Origin: Paenibacillus brevis
GTDB lineage: Bacteria; Bacillota; Bacilli; Paenibacillales; Paenibacillaceae
Direction: 5' to 3'
DNA: 47,297 bases
Assembly: GCF_018919145.1 (NCBI RefSeq)
Contig: NZ_JAHLQJ010000028.1
Coordinates: 1-47,297 of the forward strand
The notes under the pieces were generated by a model, which worked only from the letters and a program-made list of their open reading frames with translations, ran no database searches and had not been told where the DNA came from. Numbering within the stretch: position 1 is the first letter of the stretch; each line of letters begins with the position of its first letter. Shown here piece by piece: positions 25,347 through 35,041 of the stretch. The position numbers were made by a program, and so were the translations under genes.

Positions 25347-26312
25347 CTACAACCCCTTGTTCAAGTAAAGTCCAATGCAGGCCAGTACGAGTCCGACCGC
25401 CCAGAAGGTAACTACGACCCGCCATTCTGACCAACCCGATAATTCAAAATGGTGATGGATCGGGCTCATTTTAAATACCCGTTTGCCTCGGGTCTTGAAG
25501 GAAATGACCTGAATCACGACCGAGAGCATTTCTATGACAAAGACGCCGCCAATGACCAGAAAGAGCAGTTCGCTCTTCGTCACGATCGCAATCGCTCCGA
25601 TTGCTCCGCCGATCCCCAGCGAGCCCGTATCGCCCATAAACACTTTTGCCGGATGCGCATTGAACACTAGAAAGCCGAGCACGGCTCCGATCATCGCTGC
25701 GGCGCACACTGCTGCAGGTAATGAGGTAGCCTGCATCGCAATAACAGCATAAGCCCCAAGCGCAATGGCACTTACGCCTGACAGCAAGCCATCCAGCCCG
25801 TCGGTAAAGTTAACCGCATTGCTGATTGCCAGCAGCATCACAACAATAAACGGATAATAGAACCAGGGACCCCAGTCAAAAGAAAACCCGGTTCCCGGAA
25901 TGCCAATGGCCGTGCTGTGACCCTCGGACAGCAGCAACACGCAGAGTATCCCCGAAAACAACAGCTGGCCGAACAGCTTCTGGCGAGCCGTCAAGCCGAG
26001 TGAACGCTTGAATACAATCTTGATATAATCATCCAGAAAGCCGACCAGGCCAAACCCCAGGGTAGCAATCAGGAGGACGTAAAAATCCGTATTTACAACT
26101 GAAAATTTCAGAAATGCCAGGGTAAACGCCAAAATAATGACGATCCCGCCCATTGTAGGCGTTCCTGCCTTCTTCTGATGACTTTGCGGACCTTCTCCGC
26201 GGATTTGCTGGCCAAATTTGAGCCTCCGAAGGAGCGGGATCAGCAAAGGGGCTGAGATGACCGCTAAGATAAACGATACACCGATTGTTAGCAACATAAG
26301 TCCAAAATCCAT
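25347..26312 (-). CDS. mraY: Phospho-MurNAc-pentapeptide transferase MraY
   Basis: The 321-residue protein has ten hydrophobic segments. It moves phospho-MurNAc-pentapeptide to undecaprenyl phosphate, giving lipid I. Visible family motifs are SHQKKAGTPTMGGI, GFLDDYIK (metal-binding Asp pair), NFTDGLDGL, FMGDTGSL and PIHHHFELSGW. ATG at 26312. It lies between murF and murD, the usual order. Confidence 0.97.
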   Translation of the reverse strand: MDFGLMLLTIGVSFILAVISAPLLIPLLRRLKFGQQIRGEGPQSHQKKAGTPTMGGIVIILAFTLAFLKFSVVNTDFYVLLIATLGFGLVGFLDDYIKIVFKRSLGLTARQKLFGQLLFSGILCVLLLSEGHSTAIGIPGTGFSFDWGPWFYYPFIVVMLLAISNAVNFTDGLDGLLSGVSAIALGAYAVIAMQATSLPAAVCAAAMIGAVLGFLVFNAHPAKVFMGDTGSLGIGGAIGAIAIVTKSELLFLVIGGVFVIEMLSVVIQVISFKTRGKRVFKMSPIHHHFELSGWSEWRVVVTFWAVGLVLACIGLYLNKGL

Positions 26313-26334
26313 GGGATCAACCCCCTTTCACCTG

Positions 26335-27744
26335 TTATTGAGGAAGAGTGCTTCCTTTGAGCGCATCGACGACTTCCTCAAGCTTCATCCCCCGTGAAGC
26401 CTTGACCAGCACTACATCATTTCCATGCAGCACCGAGATCAAGCTCTCAATAAGCTCACTTTTATCATGATATGCAAAAATAGTGTCATGTTTCATCGTT
26501 TCCGCAGCGCCCTCTGCGATTTTATCGGAAAGCTTGCCGTATGTAAACAGCAAATCCACTTTATCAGGTTGGAGACAGCGTCCAACTTGCAGATGGTACT
26601 CCCTTTCCTCGGGGCCAAGCTCCAGCATATCGCCAAGCACGGCTATCTTTCTCCGGTAGCCCTGCTTCTTCTCCAGCACGCCAATGGCAGCCTTCACCGA
26701 GGTGGGGCTTGCATTATAAGCATCATTTAAAATGGTAATTCCGCTAGACCCGATAACCGTCTCGATCCGCATCCCGGTAAATTCTGCTTGCTTCAATCCT
26801 TCAGCAATCTCTTGCTCAGCCACACCGTAATGACGTGCAATGGAAATGGCGCCTAGCGCATTGACTACATTATGCTCGCCCGGCAGGTACAGTTCGAACA
26901 CTTGCTCCTTCGGAGCAGGATCCTGACTGGAGGTAAAGGCCGTCTTGCTCTCCGAATACTGAATCATGGTGGGATGGACGTCATTCTCGTCCTTTAAGCC
27001 GAAGGTCAAGGTCTTTAACTCCTCCGGTTTCAGGGTGTCTGTCTCCCCCAGTACCTCATGCAGGAGCGGCTCATCGCCGTTAAAGACCAGTAGCCCGCCA
27101 GGTTTCAAACCTGACAGGATTTCCAGCTTGGCGCGCGCAATTTCTTTTCTGGACCCTAACTGAAGCAAATGAGATTCGCCGATATTGGTAATCAGCGCAG
27201 TCTCCGGCTTAGCCAGATTGGAGAGCAGCTCGATTTCGTGTCTTCCGCTCATTCCCATCTCCAGCACCGCAATTTCCGTCGATTCAGGCATCGACAACAG
27301 CGTCAAGGGAAGACCGATGTGGTTATTGAAATTGCCGCTTGTCTTATGCACTTTAAAGGTGCTAGCCAGTAGAGCATAGACCAAATCCTTGGTCGTCGTC
27401 TTCCCGTTACTGCCGGTAATGCCGATGACCCGGGCTCCGCATTGGTTCAAATAGCTCTTGGCCAGCTGCTGCAAGGCAAGGAGCGTGTCTTCCACCAGCA
27501 CTGCCGGACCGGGAGCTTCTCCTTTGTCTCTTGCCCACAATACGGCAGCAGCACCCGCAGCAAGACAATCAGCGGCGAATTCATGTCCGTCGAACCGTTC
27601 GCCGGCAAGCGGAACAAACAGGCAGCCGGGCCGGATTTTCCGGGAGTCCGTCACAATGCCTTGGATTCTGATCCTCTCGGCAGACGGATTTGTAACAGCT
27701 CCGCCGCACATCGCTGCAATCTGAGATAACGTCCGGATAATCAC
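26335..27744 (-). CDS. murF: UDP-MurNAc-tripeptide-D-alanyl-D-alanine ligase MurF
   Basis: The 469-residue Mur ligase adds D-Ala-D-Ala to the tripeptide precursor. It shows the N-terminal uridine-binding domain (GIVTDSRKIRPGCLFVPLAGERFDGH), the ATP loop GITGSNGKTTTKDLVYALL, the conserved TSGNFNNHIGLPLTLL and LNDAYNASPTSVKAAI. The start is a GTG at 27744 whose GTGA overlaps the murE stop. In Bacillus subtilis murF is outside this cluster; here it keeps the ancestral position after murE. Confidence 0.95.
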   Translation of the reverse strand: MIIRTLSQIAAMCGGAVTNPSAERIRIQGIVTDSRKIRPGCLFVPLAGERFDGHEFAADCLAAGAAAVLWARDKGEAPGPAVLVEDTLLALQQLAKSYLNQCGARVIGITGSNGKTTTKDLVYALLASTFKVHKTSGNFNNHIGLPLTLLSMPESTEIAVLEMGMSGRHEIELLSNLAKPETALITNIGESHLLQLGSRKEIARAKLEILSGLKPGGLLVFNGDEPLLHEVLGETDTLKPEELKTLTFGLKDENDVHPTMIQYSESKTAFTSSQDPAPKEQVFELYLPGEHNVVNALGAISIARHYGVAEQEIAEGLKQAEFTGMRIETVIGSSGITILNDAYNASPTSVKAAIGVLEKKQGYRRKIAVLGDMLELGPEEREYHLQVGRCLQPDKVDLLFTYGKLSDKIAEGAAETMKHDTIFAYHDKSELIESLISVLHGNDVVLVKASRGMKLEEVVDALKGSTLPQ

Positions 27745-29231
27745 TTGTCCATACCCCTTATCGCTTCTTTCGCTACCAGCCGATCGTCAAAATCATGAAC
27801 CTCTTTACCGACGATCTGATAGGTTTCATGGCCCTTACCCGCAATTAAGACAACATCGGAGGGTCCTGCCATCTCAACCGCTTTTATAATCGCTTCCCGG
27901 CGGTCCGCGATCAATTCATAGCGGTCAGGCGGTACTTGATCCTCCTTCAGTCCCTGCTCGATATCTTGCAGGATCAGCAGCGGATCTTCCGTCCGCGGAT
28001 TGTCGGAGGTGACCATCACATGTCCGGATAATCGGGCTGCAATTTTCCCCATGATCGGACGTTTCGTCCGGTCGCGGTCTCCGCCGCAGCCAAATACGGT
28101 AATTACCTTTCCTTCCGCAAATTCATTGACCGTGTTCAGAACGTTCTCCAAGCCATCCGGTGTATGCGCATAATCAACGATAACCGCAAAGGGCTGGCCT
28201 GCATCGACGGCTTCAACCCGGCCTTCTACGCCCTCAACCGCCTCCAGGCTGCGCTTGATCTCAGCTAATGGAATATCCTCGAGAAGGGTAGCGGAGATCG
28301 CTGCCAATGCGTTGTACACATTGAATTTACCGACCATCCGAAGTTGGATATCGCAGCTCCCGCGGAAGGTGTCCACATGGAATGACGTACCCTTAGCCGT
28401 AATCTTGATCTGTGAGGCGCGAATATCCGCAGCTTGCTCCACACCGTAAGTAATCGTCTCAACCGCCGTTAGCTTGGCAAAATAAGCTGAAGCCGGATCA
28501 TCCGCATTCAATACGGCATAACTCCGCTCTCCTGCTTCGCCGCCCAGCGTATTGCCGAGCCTGGCGAAGAACAGCCCTTTAGCTCCTCTGTATTCTTCCA
28601 TCGATTTATGATAGTCCAGATGGTCCTGGGTAAGGTTGGTGAATACGGCCGTACGGAACCTCGTCCCTTTAACCCGGCCCTGATCCAGCGCGTGGGAAGA
28701 AACCTCCATCACACAATAAGCGGTATCCGCATCCTTCATTTCACGCAAATATTGCTGTAAATCAAGAGATTCCGGGGTCGTGCCTGACATAGCAAAGGTC
28801 TGGCCGCCAAACCGGCGCTGAATCGTTCCGATCAGGCCTGTATTCTGGCCCTGATCCTGAAGAATGCGTTCAATCAGATAAGTCGTCGTCGTCTTGCCGT
28901 TCGTCCCGGTTACCCCGATTACCTTCATGCCAGAGCTAGGGTGATTGAAAAATACATTCCCGAACACCGACATCGCCAATCGGCTGTCCTTCACCTTCAA
29001 TTGCGGCAAGGAGCAGTCCTCCAGCCAGCGCTGAACTACCAGTGCAGCCGCACCTGCCTCCTTAGCCTTACCGGCATAATCATGCCCGTCTACCGTATGG
29101 CCGGGCAAGCAGATGAACAGGTCGCCTTGCATAACCTTGCGGGAATCAATCGCAATCCCGTTCAGTTTTGTATTTTCATTGCCTCTGATCTCAGAAGCCA
29201 CCATATAAGTCATTAAATCTTTTAGCAGCAT
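27741..29231 (-). CDS. murE: UDP-MurNAc-tripeptide synthetase MurE (diaminopimelate-adding)
   Basis: The 496-residue ligase adds the third residue of the stem peptide. ATP loop GVTGTNGKTTTTYLIE is at about 106-121, and the carbamoylated-lysine region is later. The substrate motif DNPRTEDP is the form typical of meso-diaminopimelate enzymes; lysine-adding enzymes have a different motif. This agrees with dapL in the same window. GGAGGGG precedes the ATG at 29231. It lies after spoVD with 73 bp between them. Confidence 0.95.
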   Translation of the reverse strand: MLLKDLMTYMVASEIRGNENTKLNGIAIDSRKVMQGDLFICLPGHTVDGHDYAGKAKEAGAAALVVQRWLEDCSLPQLKVKDSRLAMSVFGNVFFNHPSSGMKVIGVTGTNGKTTTTYLIERILQDQGQNTGLIGTIQRRFGGQTFAMSGTTPESLDLQQYLREMKDADTAYCVMEVSSHALDQGRVKGTRFRTAVFTNLTQDHLDYHKSMEEYRGAKGLFFARLGNTLGGEAGERSYAVLNADDPASAYFAKLTAVETITYGVEQAADIRASQIKITAKGTSFHVDTFRGSCDIQLRMVGKFNVYNALAAISATLLEDIPLAEIKRSLEAVEGVEGRVEAVDAGQPFAVIVDYAHTPDGLENVLNTVNEFAEGKVITVFGCGGDRDRTKRPIMGKIAARLSGHVMVTSDNPRTEDPLLILQDIEQGLKEDQVPPDRYELIADRREAIIKAVEMAGPSDVVLIAGKGHETYQIVGKEVHDFDDRLVAKEAIRGMDK

Positions 29232-29304
29232 ACATACCCCTCCGTCTGTTACTTCGAATCGCCACTACATATATTATCACCAAAAATCATGAAGTTCAGG
29301 AATT

Positions 29305-31269
29305 TTATTCACTTTCCATGTCGTCATGATGATGCATGCTCTCGGCATCCGCTTCAGTCCCCATATAAATCCTTATCGTAGAGCCTTTCTCTACCCGGGT
29401 TCCGGCCTTCGGAGCCTGATTGATTACAATCGTTCCCGCTCCCGATCTTGCCAGATTAAAGTTCATATTCATATTCTCATAGATTTCCTGCGTGGAGTGT
29501 CCGATCAGGTCCGGCACCGTAACAATCGGGATTTCCCCGTATTTATACTTTTTCGTCACTTGCTCCTCCCGTGGAGGAATCTCCATATATTCCAAAGCAT
29601 CCTTCAAAATATTGCGTACGATCGGAGCTGCTACGACGCCCCCAAACTGGATGCCTTGCGGATTGTCTACAGCGGTGTATACCACGATCTGCGGATCATC
29701 CGCCGGTGCAAAGCCGATGAAGGATACGATATGTTCATTTTGCGAGTAGCGTCCATTAATAACCTTCTGCGCCGTCCCGGTTTTGCCGCCGACTCGATAG
29801 CCATCGATAAAGGCATTGCCGCCGGTACCATTGGCAACCACGCTCTCTAGCGCTTCGCGCACCTGACGGGAGGTCTCCTCGGAAATGACCTGTCTCACGA
29901 GTTGAGGCTCATTCTCTGACACGACTTCTCCGGTCTCCGGATTCGTCCAAGACTTTGCGACAAAGGGCTGATACAGATTGCCTCCGTTAATAGCCGCAGA
30001 TACGGCTGTAATCTGCTGGATCGGTGTCACAGACACCCCCTGTCCGAAGGAGGTCGTCGCCAGTTCCACCGGCCCGACATTGGCCAGCTTGAACAGAATC
30101 CCGTTCTCCTCGCCCCCCAGGTCAATTCCGGTCTTCGTTCCGAATCCGAAGTCCTTGATATACTGGAACAGCGTCTCCTTGCCCAATCGCTGCCCAAGGG
30201 CCACAAACCCCGGGTTGCATGAGTTCTCGACGACCTGCAGGAAGGTCTGGCTGCCATGCCCGCCCCGCTTCCAGCAACGCAGGGTGGCTCCGCCTACCTT
30301 AGCATAGCCCGGATCGAAGAACTGCTCATGAAGCAAATCCACCTTCTTCTCCTCGAGCGCTGCCGCCAGTGTAATAATCTTGAAGGTGGAACCCGGCTCA
30401 TAGGTCATCCAGATGGGCAGGTTCCGGTTATAGACTTCGGCATCCACCTCTTGATAAGAAGCGGGGTCATATCCAGGCCTTGCCGCCATGGCAAGAATTT
30501 CGCCGGTCTTCGGATTCATGGCAATTGACAGTGCTGAATTTGCCTGCAAACGCTCCATAGCCTGATCCAGCTCGCGCTCTACAATACTTTGGATCGATTT
30601 ATCGATGGTCAGGGTCAGATTTAGCCCGTCCTTTGGCTCATTGTACTTCTCAGAGGATCCCGGCATCAGCCGGCCACCAGCATCCGACAGGTAGGAGACA
30701 CTTCCGTTCTTCCCGCTAAGCTCGCTGTCATACTTGCTCTCGACACCTGTCAAGCCTTGATTGTATCCTCCCGTAAATCCGAGAATATGAGCCGCCAATC
30801 CACCGTAGGGATAATATCTTTTATTGTCCTCAGCAACAACAATACCCGGAAGAGCCAAATCACGAATTTGCTGCGCTTTATCCATCGTAATTTTGCGTCC
30901 GCCGGGTTGCAGCCTGACTATAGATTGTTTCTTAGACACCGCTTGGAGCACATCACTCTCGTTCATGCCAAGCAGCGGCGCCAGCAGCTTCGCCGTCTTT
31001 TCTTTCTCCTTGACCTGAACGGGAATGGCCATGACTGTTGGCGTTGTTATGTTGTATGCCAGCACTTCCCCATTGCGGTCGCTGATCTCGCCGCGCTTAG
31101 CCGAATAAGGGATATTTCTTCTCCACGAATCCTCCGCCTTGGCAGACAACTCTTCTCCTTCGCCAAGCTGCACATAAGCAAGCCGGATGACTAAGGCTGC
31201 AAATAATACGCACAACAGCATCAATAATATGAACAGTCTTCGTCTGACCGTCACTTTCGAAATCCTCAT
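29305..31269 (-). CDS. spoVD: SpoVD-type class B penicillin-binding protein
   Basis: The 654-residue transpeptidase has an N-terminal membrane anchor (about 11-33), a PBP dimerisation domain (from YSAKRGEISDRNGEVLAYN), the catalytic domain with SxxK at 294-297 (EPGSTFK), SxN in VENSCNPG and KTG in VGGKTGTAQ, and one PASTA domain near the C-terminus (from VTVPDLIGHSTQEIY). In Bacillus the second PBP of the dcw cluster is SpoVD, needed for spore cortex synthesis with SpoVE. Assigned by position and single PASTA; the other PBP, with two PASTA domains, is the likely division enzyme. Confidence 0.88.
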   Translation of the reverse strand: MRISKVTVRRRLFILLMLLCVLFAALVIRLAYVQLGEGEELSAKAEDSWRRNIPYSAKRGEISDRNGEVLAYNITTPTVMAIPVQVKEKEKTAKLLAPLLGMNESDVLQAVSKKQSIVRLQPGGRKITMDKAQQIRDLALPGIVVAEDNKRYYPYGGLAAHILGFTGGYNQGLTGVESKYDSELSGKNGSVSYLSDAGGRLMPGSSEKYNEPKDGLNLTLTIDKSIQSIVERELDQAMERLQANSALSIAMNPKTGEILAMAARPGYDPASYQEVDAEVYNRNLPIWMTYEPGSTFKIITLAAALEEKKVDLLHEQFFDPGYAKVGGATLRCWKRGGHGSQTFLQVVENSCNPGFVALGQRLGKETLFQYIKDFGFGTKTGIDLGGEENGILFKLANVGPVELATTSFGQGVSVTPIQQITAVSAAINGGNLYQPFVAKSWTNPETGEVVSENEPQLVRQVISEETSRQVREALESVVANGTGGNAFIDGYRVGGKTGTAQKVINGRYSQNEHIVSFIGFAPADDPQIVVYTAVDNPQGIQFGGVVAAPIVRNILKDALEYMEIPPREEQVTKKYKYGEIPIVTVPDLIGHSTQEIYENMNMNFNLARSGAGTIVINQAPKAGTRVEKGSTIRIYMGTEADAESMHHHDDMESE

Positions 31270-31337
31270 TGTTCTAGCCCCCTGTTCCTTCCAGACTCAT
31301 CACAAGGATATTCAGGACAAACAGGGGATAGAACAAG

Positions 31338-33542
31338 CTATGGAGAATCAGAAGCGGTGTCCTCACCTTCTTCCTCTACAGGATCAGGGTCAGGGCTGTT
31401 CGGCGGGTTCAGGACAAGATGAACGATTCTCTTGCCGTCAATCTCCTTTACCTCTTGAGATACAACGTAGCCCTCGCCTTCGGTTGTTACAGCAATCCCC
31501 ATCACGGAGAGAAGCTCCAGCGCTTCGCGCAAGGATTGGCCGGTAAGCGTAGGTATGCTGAGTTGCTGCTGATCTTCAGTCAGAAGATACATCGGTTGCC
31601 CTTGCTTGAGTGCAGTTCCGGCTTTCGGGAATTGGGAGACCAAGGATTGACCATGGCCTAGTGTAGCATAAGAAATCCCTTTACCCTTCAAGGTATCCTT
31701 CGCATTTTGCAGGGACATCCCCGACAGATCAGGCGTCTTGATACTGCTGGACTGCGTTTTCTGACTTTCCGCTCCCGTATTCCGAGCCTTGTCCTTTGGC
31801 ACGCCCAGATACTGAAGCGTCTGGCTTGCGATCTTCTGGAATACCGGAGCAGCCGCAGCCCCGCCGCCAAGCTCGGAATTCTTCGGCTCATCAATTAGAA
31901 CTATAATGGCGACCTTTGGATCATCCACCGGCGCATAACCGATAAATGAAACTACTTGCTTGGTGTAGTCATATACACCTTTAACGACCTTTACCGCCGT
32001 CCCGGTCTTCCCGGCTACACGGTAACCGTCAATATAAGCGTGCCGACCGGTTCCAATCTTCTGGTCCGATACCACCTGCTCCAGGTAGCTTCCGACTTCC
32101 TCCGCTTTTTCCGAAGTGAGCACTTGCCGGACTTCCTTGACTGAGGTTTTCACCGTTTCACCGGTCTGCGGATCATTGATCGATTTGACGATGTGGGGCT
32201 CCAGCAGCTTCCCCCCGTTTGCTACGGCTGAAATAGCTGCCAATTGTTGCAGCGGTGTTACCAGCAATTGTCCGTGTCCATAGGCCATCGCCGCAAAGTC
32301 GGCCTGCTGTACCGGCGTTACTTGACCCTTCGCTTCTCCAGGCAGCTCGATTCCCGTCTTACTGCCGAATCCAAAATTATCAACATATTGCTTCAACAGC
32401 TCCGGACCAAGCATCTCGTAGCCCAGCTTGACAAAGGCGACGTTACTCGAACGCTTAACCCCTTCCAGGTAGCTGATTTCTCCCCATCCGGCACGCTTCA
32501 GGTCATGGATGGTCTGGCCTGGAACACGAATGCTGCCTGATTTATAAGTGGCATCCGGATTGAACAGCCCTTCCTGGACAGCCCCCGCCAAAGTAACGAT
32601 TTTGAAGGTGGATCCGGGTTCATAGACTGATTTGATCGCATGATTGTAGAAATTCTTCTGTTCTACATCCTCCCAGTACGAGTTGGGATTATAATCAGGA
32701 AGGTTGGCCATCGCAAGGATCTCCATCGTATTCGGATCAGCTACAATAGCCGTCATACTAATCGGCTGCAGATCGGCAAAGGCCTCTTCCATCGCTTCCT
32801 GAACATAATACTGAATCGTATGGTCGATGGTCAGCTGGATGTTCTTCCCGTCCTTCTCCGGCGTATAGATTTCACTGGCCTTCGGAATTTCAATTCCCCG
32901 CCCGTCCCTCTTGTACTCTATAGAACCGTTCTGCCCTTTTAGCTCCTCGTCAAAATAAGCTTCCAGTCCGGAGACAGCCTCCCCTTCCCGGCTCAAATAG
33001 CCAAGCACATGTGACGCCAGATTATTCTCTGGATAATAGCGCTTCTGTTCCTTGATCAGATAGATCCCAGAGTCCTCGAGCTTATGTTCTTCCTTCAGTT
33101 GCTCGCTGAATGCATCAACCTGATCGCGAAGCTCCTGATCGATCTTCCAGCCTTCATTGCGCACCTCGCGCTGGGAATAATATTCGCCATCCTTCTTCGT
33201 GGCCGACACAAGCTGCTCCAATTCGGCCTTGTCCTTGCCAAGCAGCTCGTGAAGTCCATCCACTACGTCATCCTGAATGCCGAACTGCTGGATGAGCTTG
33301 GGATTGATGGCTACCGTATAAGCCGGGGCATCCACGGCAAGCACATTCCCGTTGCGGTCCGTTATCGTTCCCCGTGAAGCAGGCAGGATCTTCTTCGTAG
33401 ACCATTGCTGTTCCGCATGCTCCTGCCAGAAGTCAGCCTGAACCACTTGCAGCATAAATACTCTTATCATGATTAAAGCAAAAAAGAGGGTAATACATCC
33501 CCCTATCAGCAGTGTGCGAAGCCGTATTCTTTTAAGCATCAT
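31338..33542 (-). CDS. pbpB: Division class B penicillin-binding protein (PBP2B/FtsI)
   Basis: The 734-residue transpeptidase crosslinks septal peptidoglycan. It has a membrane anchor (about 10-32), the dimerisation domain (ILPASRGTITDRNGNVLAVD), SxxK at 311-314 (EPGSTFK), SxN in KRSSNVAFVKLG, KTG in VAGKTGTAVK, and two PASTA domains in the last 150 residues (IKTPDLSGMSLQNA and SIPTLTGQSLREA). The tail is acidic. Two ATGs are adjacent at the start, with AAGGGG upstream. It follows ftsL by 22 bases. Confidence 0.93.
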   Translation of the reverse strand: MMLKRIRLRTLLIGGCITLFFALIMIRVFMLQVVQADFWQEHAEQQWSTKKILPASRGTITDRNGNVLAVDAPAYTVAINPKLIQQFGIQDDVVDGLHELLGKDKAELEQLVSATKKDGEYYSQREVRNEGWKIDQELRDQVDAFSEQLKEEHKLEDSGIYLIKEQKRYYPENNLASHVLGYLSREGEAVSGLEAYFDEELKGQNGSIEYKRDGRGIEIPKASEIYTPEKDGKNIQLTIDHTIQYYVQEAMEEAFADLQPISMTAIVADPNTMEILAMANLPDYNPNSYWEDVEQKNFYNHAIKSVYEPGSTFKIVTLAGAVQEGLFNPDATYKSGSIRVPGQTIHDLKRAGWGEISYLEGVKRSSNVAFVKLGYEMLGPELLKQYVDNFGFGSKTGIELPGEAKGQVTPVQQADFAAMAYGHGQLLVTPLQQLAAISAVANGGKLLEPHIVKSINDPQTGETVKTSVKEVRQVLTSEKAEEVGSYLEQVVSDQKIGTGRHAYIDGYRVAGKTGTAVKVVKGVYDYTKQVVSFIGYAPVDDPKVAIIVLIDEPKNSELGGGAAAAPVFQKIASQTLQYLGVPKDKARNTGAESQKTQSSSIKTPDLSGMSLQNAKDTLKGKGISYATLGHGQSLVSQFPKAGTALKQGQPMYLLTEDQQQLSIPTLTGQSLREALELLSVMGIAVTTEGEGYVVSQEVKEIDGKRIVHLVLNPPNSPDPDPVEEEGEDTASDSP

Positions 33543-33564
33543 AACAACCCCTTTGGAATCAGAA

Positions 33565-33987
33565 TTATTTACGGGCTGTCGTCATATCATCCGAAGTACC
33601 GCCTGCATCCGTAGTAGCCGGCACTTCAATCTGGAACATATCCATATCCGGCTTCACATAGCCAAGCTTGGCAGCCTCGGAAGGGATGGACTCCTCAAGT
33701 CGTTCCTTTTGAACGGTTAGCTCTTTCACTTCCAGTGTCATGGTCTGAATTTCCGAATTCAGATTGTATAGCTGCCGCTTGATATTGTACAAATTCGAAT
33801 TTTGCCACAGCAAACCAGCCATGACCGCCACACAAAAAACAACCGTCATGATATAGAGAAGCTTCTCGCGAACGGGCAGCGTAGTACGACGGGTGACGAC
33901 CTTGGTAGTCTCACGATAACGCGGAGATTGATAACTGCGCTCGGCAGTACGTTCCTGAACCGCCAAGTTTCCTCTTGTATAAGCCAT
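33565..33987 (-). CDS. ftsL: Cell division protein FtsL
   Basis: The 140-residue bitopic protein has a basic cytoplasmic N-terminus, one membrane segment (about 46-65, LLYIMTVVFCVAVMAGLLW), and an extracellular coiled coil with heptad pattern (about 68-105, NLYNIKRQLYNLNSEIQTM). It has low sequence conservation but its place between rsmH and pbpB is diagnostic. ATG at 33987 has GGAGG upstream and starts just past the rsmH stop, so coupling is likely. Confidence 0.88.
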   Translation of the reverse strand: MAYTRGNLAVQERTAERSYQSPRYRETTKVVTRRTTLPVREKLLYIMTVVFCVAVMAGLLWQNSNLYNIKRQLYNLNSEIQTMTLEVKELTVQKERLEESIPSEAAKLGYVKPDMDMFQIEVPATTDAGGTSDDMTTARK

Positions 33988-33988
33988 G

Positions 33989-34963
33989 TTATTTATCCTC
34001 CGCTCTCGTCTCAAGTTTTTCTGCAACACGCAGCTTTGCCGAACGCGCTCTCGCATTCATGTCCAACTCTTCGGGCGAAGCCACGATTGGCTTCCGGTTA
34101 ATCAGTTTCAATTGTCCCTGTCCCCCGCACACACACATCGGAAAATCAGGCGGACAAGTACACTTTTCAACATAACTCGCCAGGATTTGCTTACAGATCC
34201 GATCTTCAAGCGAATGGAAGGTGATCACCGAAACCCGGCCCCCTGGCGCCAAACAGCGGACTGCTGCATGCAGACCCTCTTCCAGTGCGCCAAGCTCATC
34301 GTTTACAGCGATTCTAAGCGCCTGAAAGCTTCTCTTTGCCGGATGTCCTCCGGTTCTTCTTGCTGCCGCCGGAATTCCTTGCTTGATCAACTCCACAAGC
34401 TGGCCGGTGGTCTCAATCGGGTTGCCCGCTCTTGATTCGCCAATAACAGAGGCGATCCTTCTAGCGAATTTCTCTTCCCCATATTGGAACAATATCCGAG
34501 AAATTTCGCGTTCCGGCCATTCATTAATAATCTCACGGGCCGTCAGTGCTGCGGATTGATCCATTCTCATGTCCAGCGGCGCATCCGCATTGTAGCTGAA
34601 TCCGCGTTCGCCTTCATCGAATTGAGGAGAAGACACGCCGATATCGAACAAGAATCCGTCAACCTGGGGAACTCCGTTCACCTGCGGCACTCCGTCTACT
34701 TCTCTTAGCTTTTGTTCAATATATCTGAAATTGCTCTTCACGAGCGTCAGACGTTGATCATCGGGAGCCAGATTTCTTCTTGCATTATCCAGCGCCCAGT
34801 CGTCCTGATCAAACGCAATCAGTCTGCCGCCTTCTCCCAGCTGGGACAAAATGACCGAACTATGCCCGCCGCCTCCTAATGTACAATCGACATAAATGCC
34901 ATCCGGCTTGATGCGCAGCCCTTCTGTTGCTTCTTTTTTAAGCACCGTGATGTGATGGAACAA
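33989..34963 (-). CDS. rsmH: 16S rRNA (cytosine-1402-N4) methyltransferase RsmH
   Basis: The 324-residue SAM-dependent enzyme (MraW) methylates C1402 of 16S rRNA. The SAM motif VDCTLGGGGHSSVIL is at about residues 25-39, and GVSSPQFDEGERGFSYNADAPLDMRMD follows, with the C-terminal VITFHSLEDRICK. Odd: just before the FLFDIGVSS motif there is a tandem repeat, VDGVPQ-VNGVPQ-VDG, encoded by an 18-bp unit at 34658-34675 and 34676-34693 plus a partial third. This makes the loop longer than in homologues I recall. Confidence 0.95.
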   Translation of the reverse strand: MFHHITVLKKEATEGLRIKPDGIYVDCTLGGGGHSSVILSQLGEGGRLIAFDQDDWALDNARRNLAPDDQRLTLVKSNFRYIEQKLREVDGVPQVNGVPQVDGFLFDIGVSSPQFDEGERGFSYNADAPLDMRMDQSAALTAREIINEWPEREISRILFQYGEEKFARRIASVIGESRAGNPIETTGQLVELIKQGIPAAARRTGGHPAKRSFQALRIAVNDELGALEEGLHAAVRCLAPGGRVSVITFHSLEDRICKQILASYVEKCTCPPDFPMCVCGGQGQLKLINRKPIVASPEELDMNARARSAKLRVAEKLETRAEDK

Positions 34964-35000
34964 GACTTACGCCTCCAGACGTTAAAAACTTATAATGTGC

Positions 35001-35020
35001 GTTCAAAAAGTCAACTTTTG
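35001..35020. repeat. Solo end of repeat family A
   Basis: GTTCAAAAAGTCAACTTTTG differs from the left end of family A copy 1 (4241-4260) at one base. No matching inverted end is found nearby, so this is a remnant or a solo end. It lies in the 78-bp gap between mraZ and rsmH. Confidence 0.6.
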
Positions 35021-35041
35021 GGCCAACATTCGAACTCGAAC

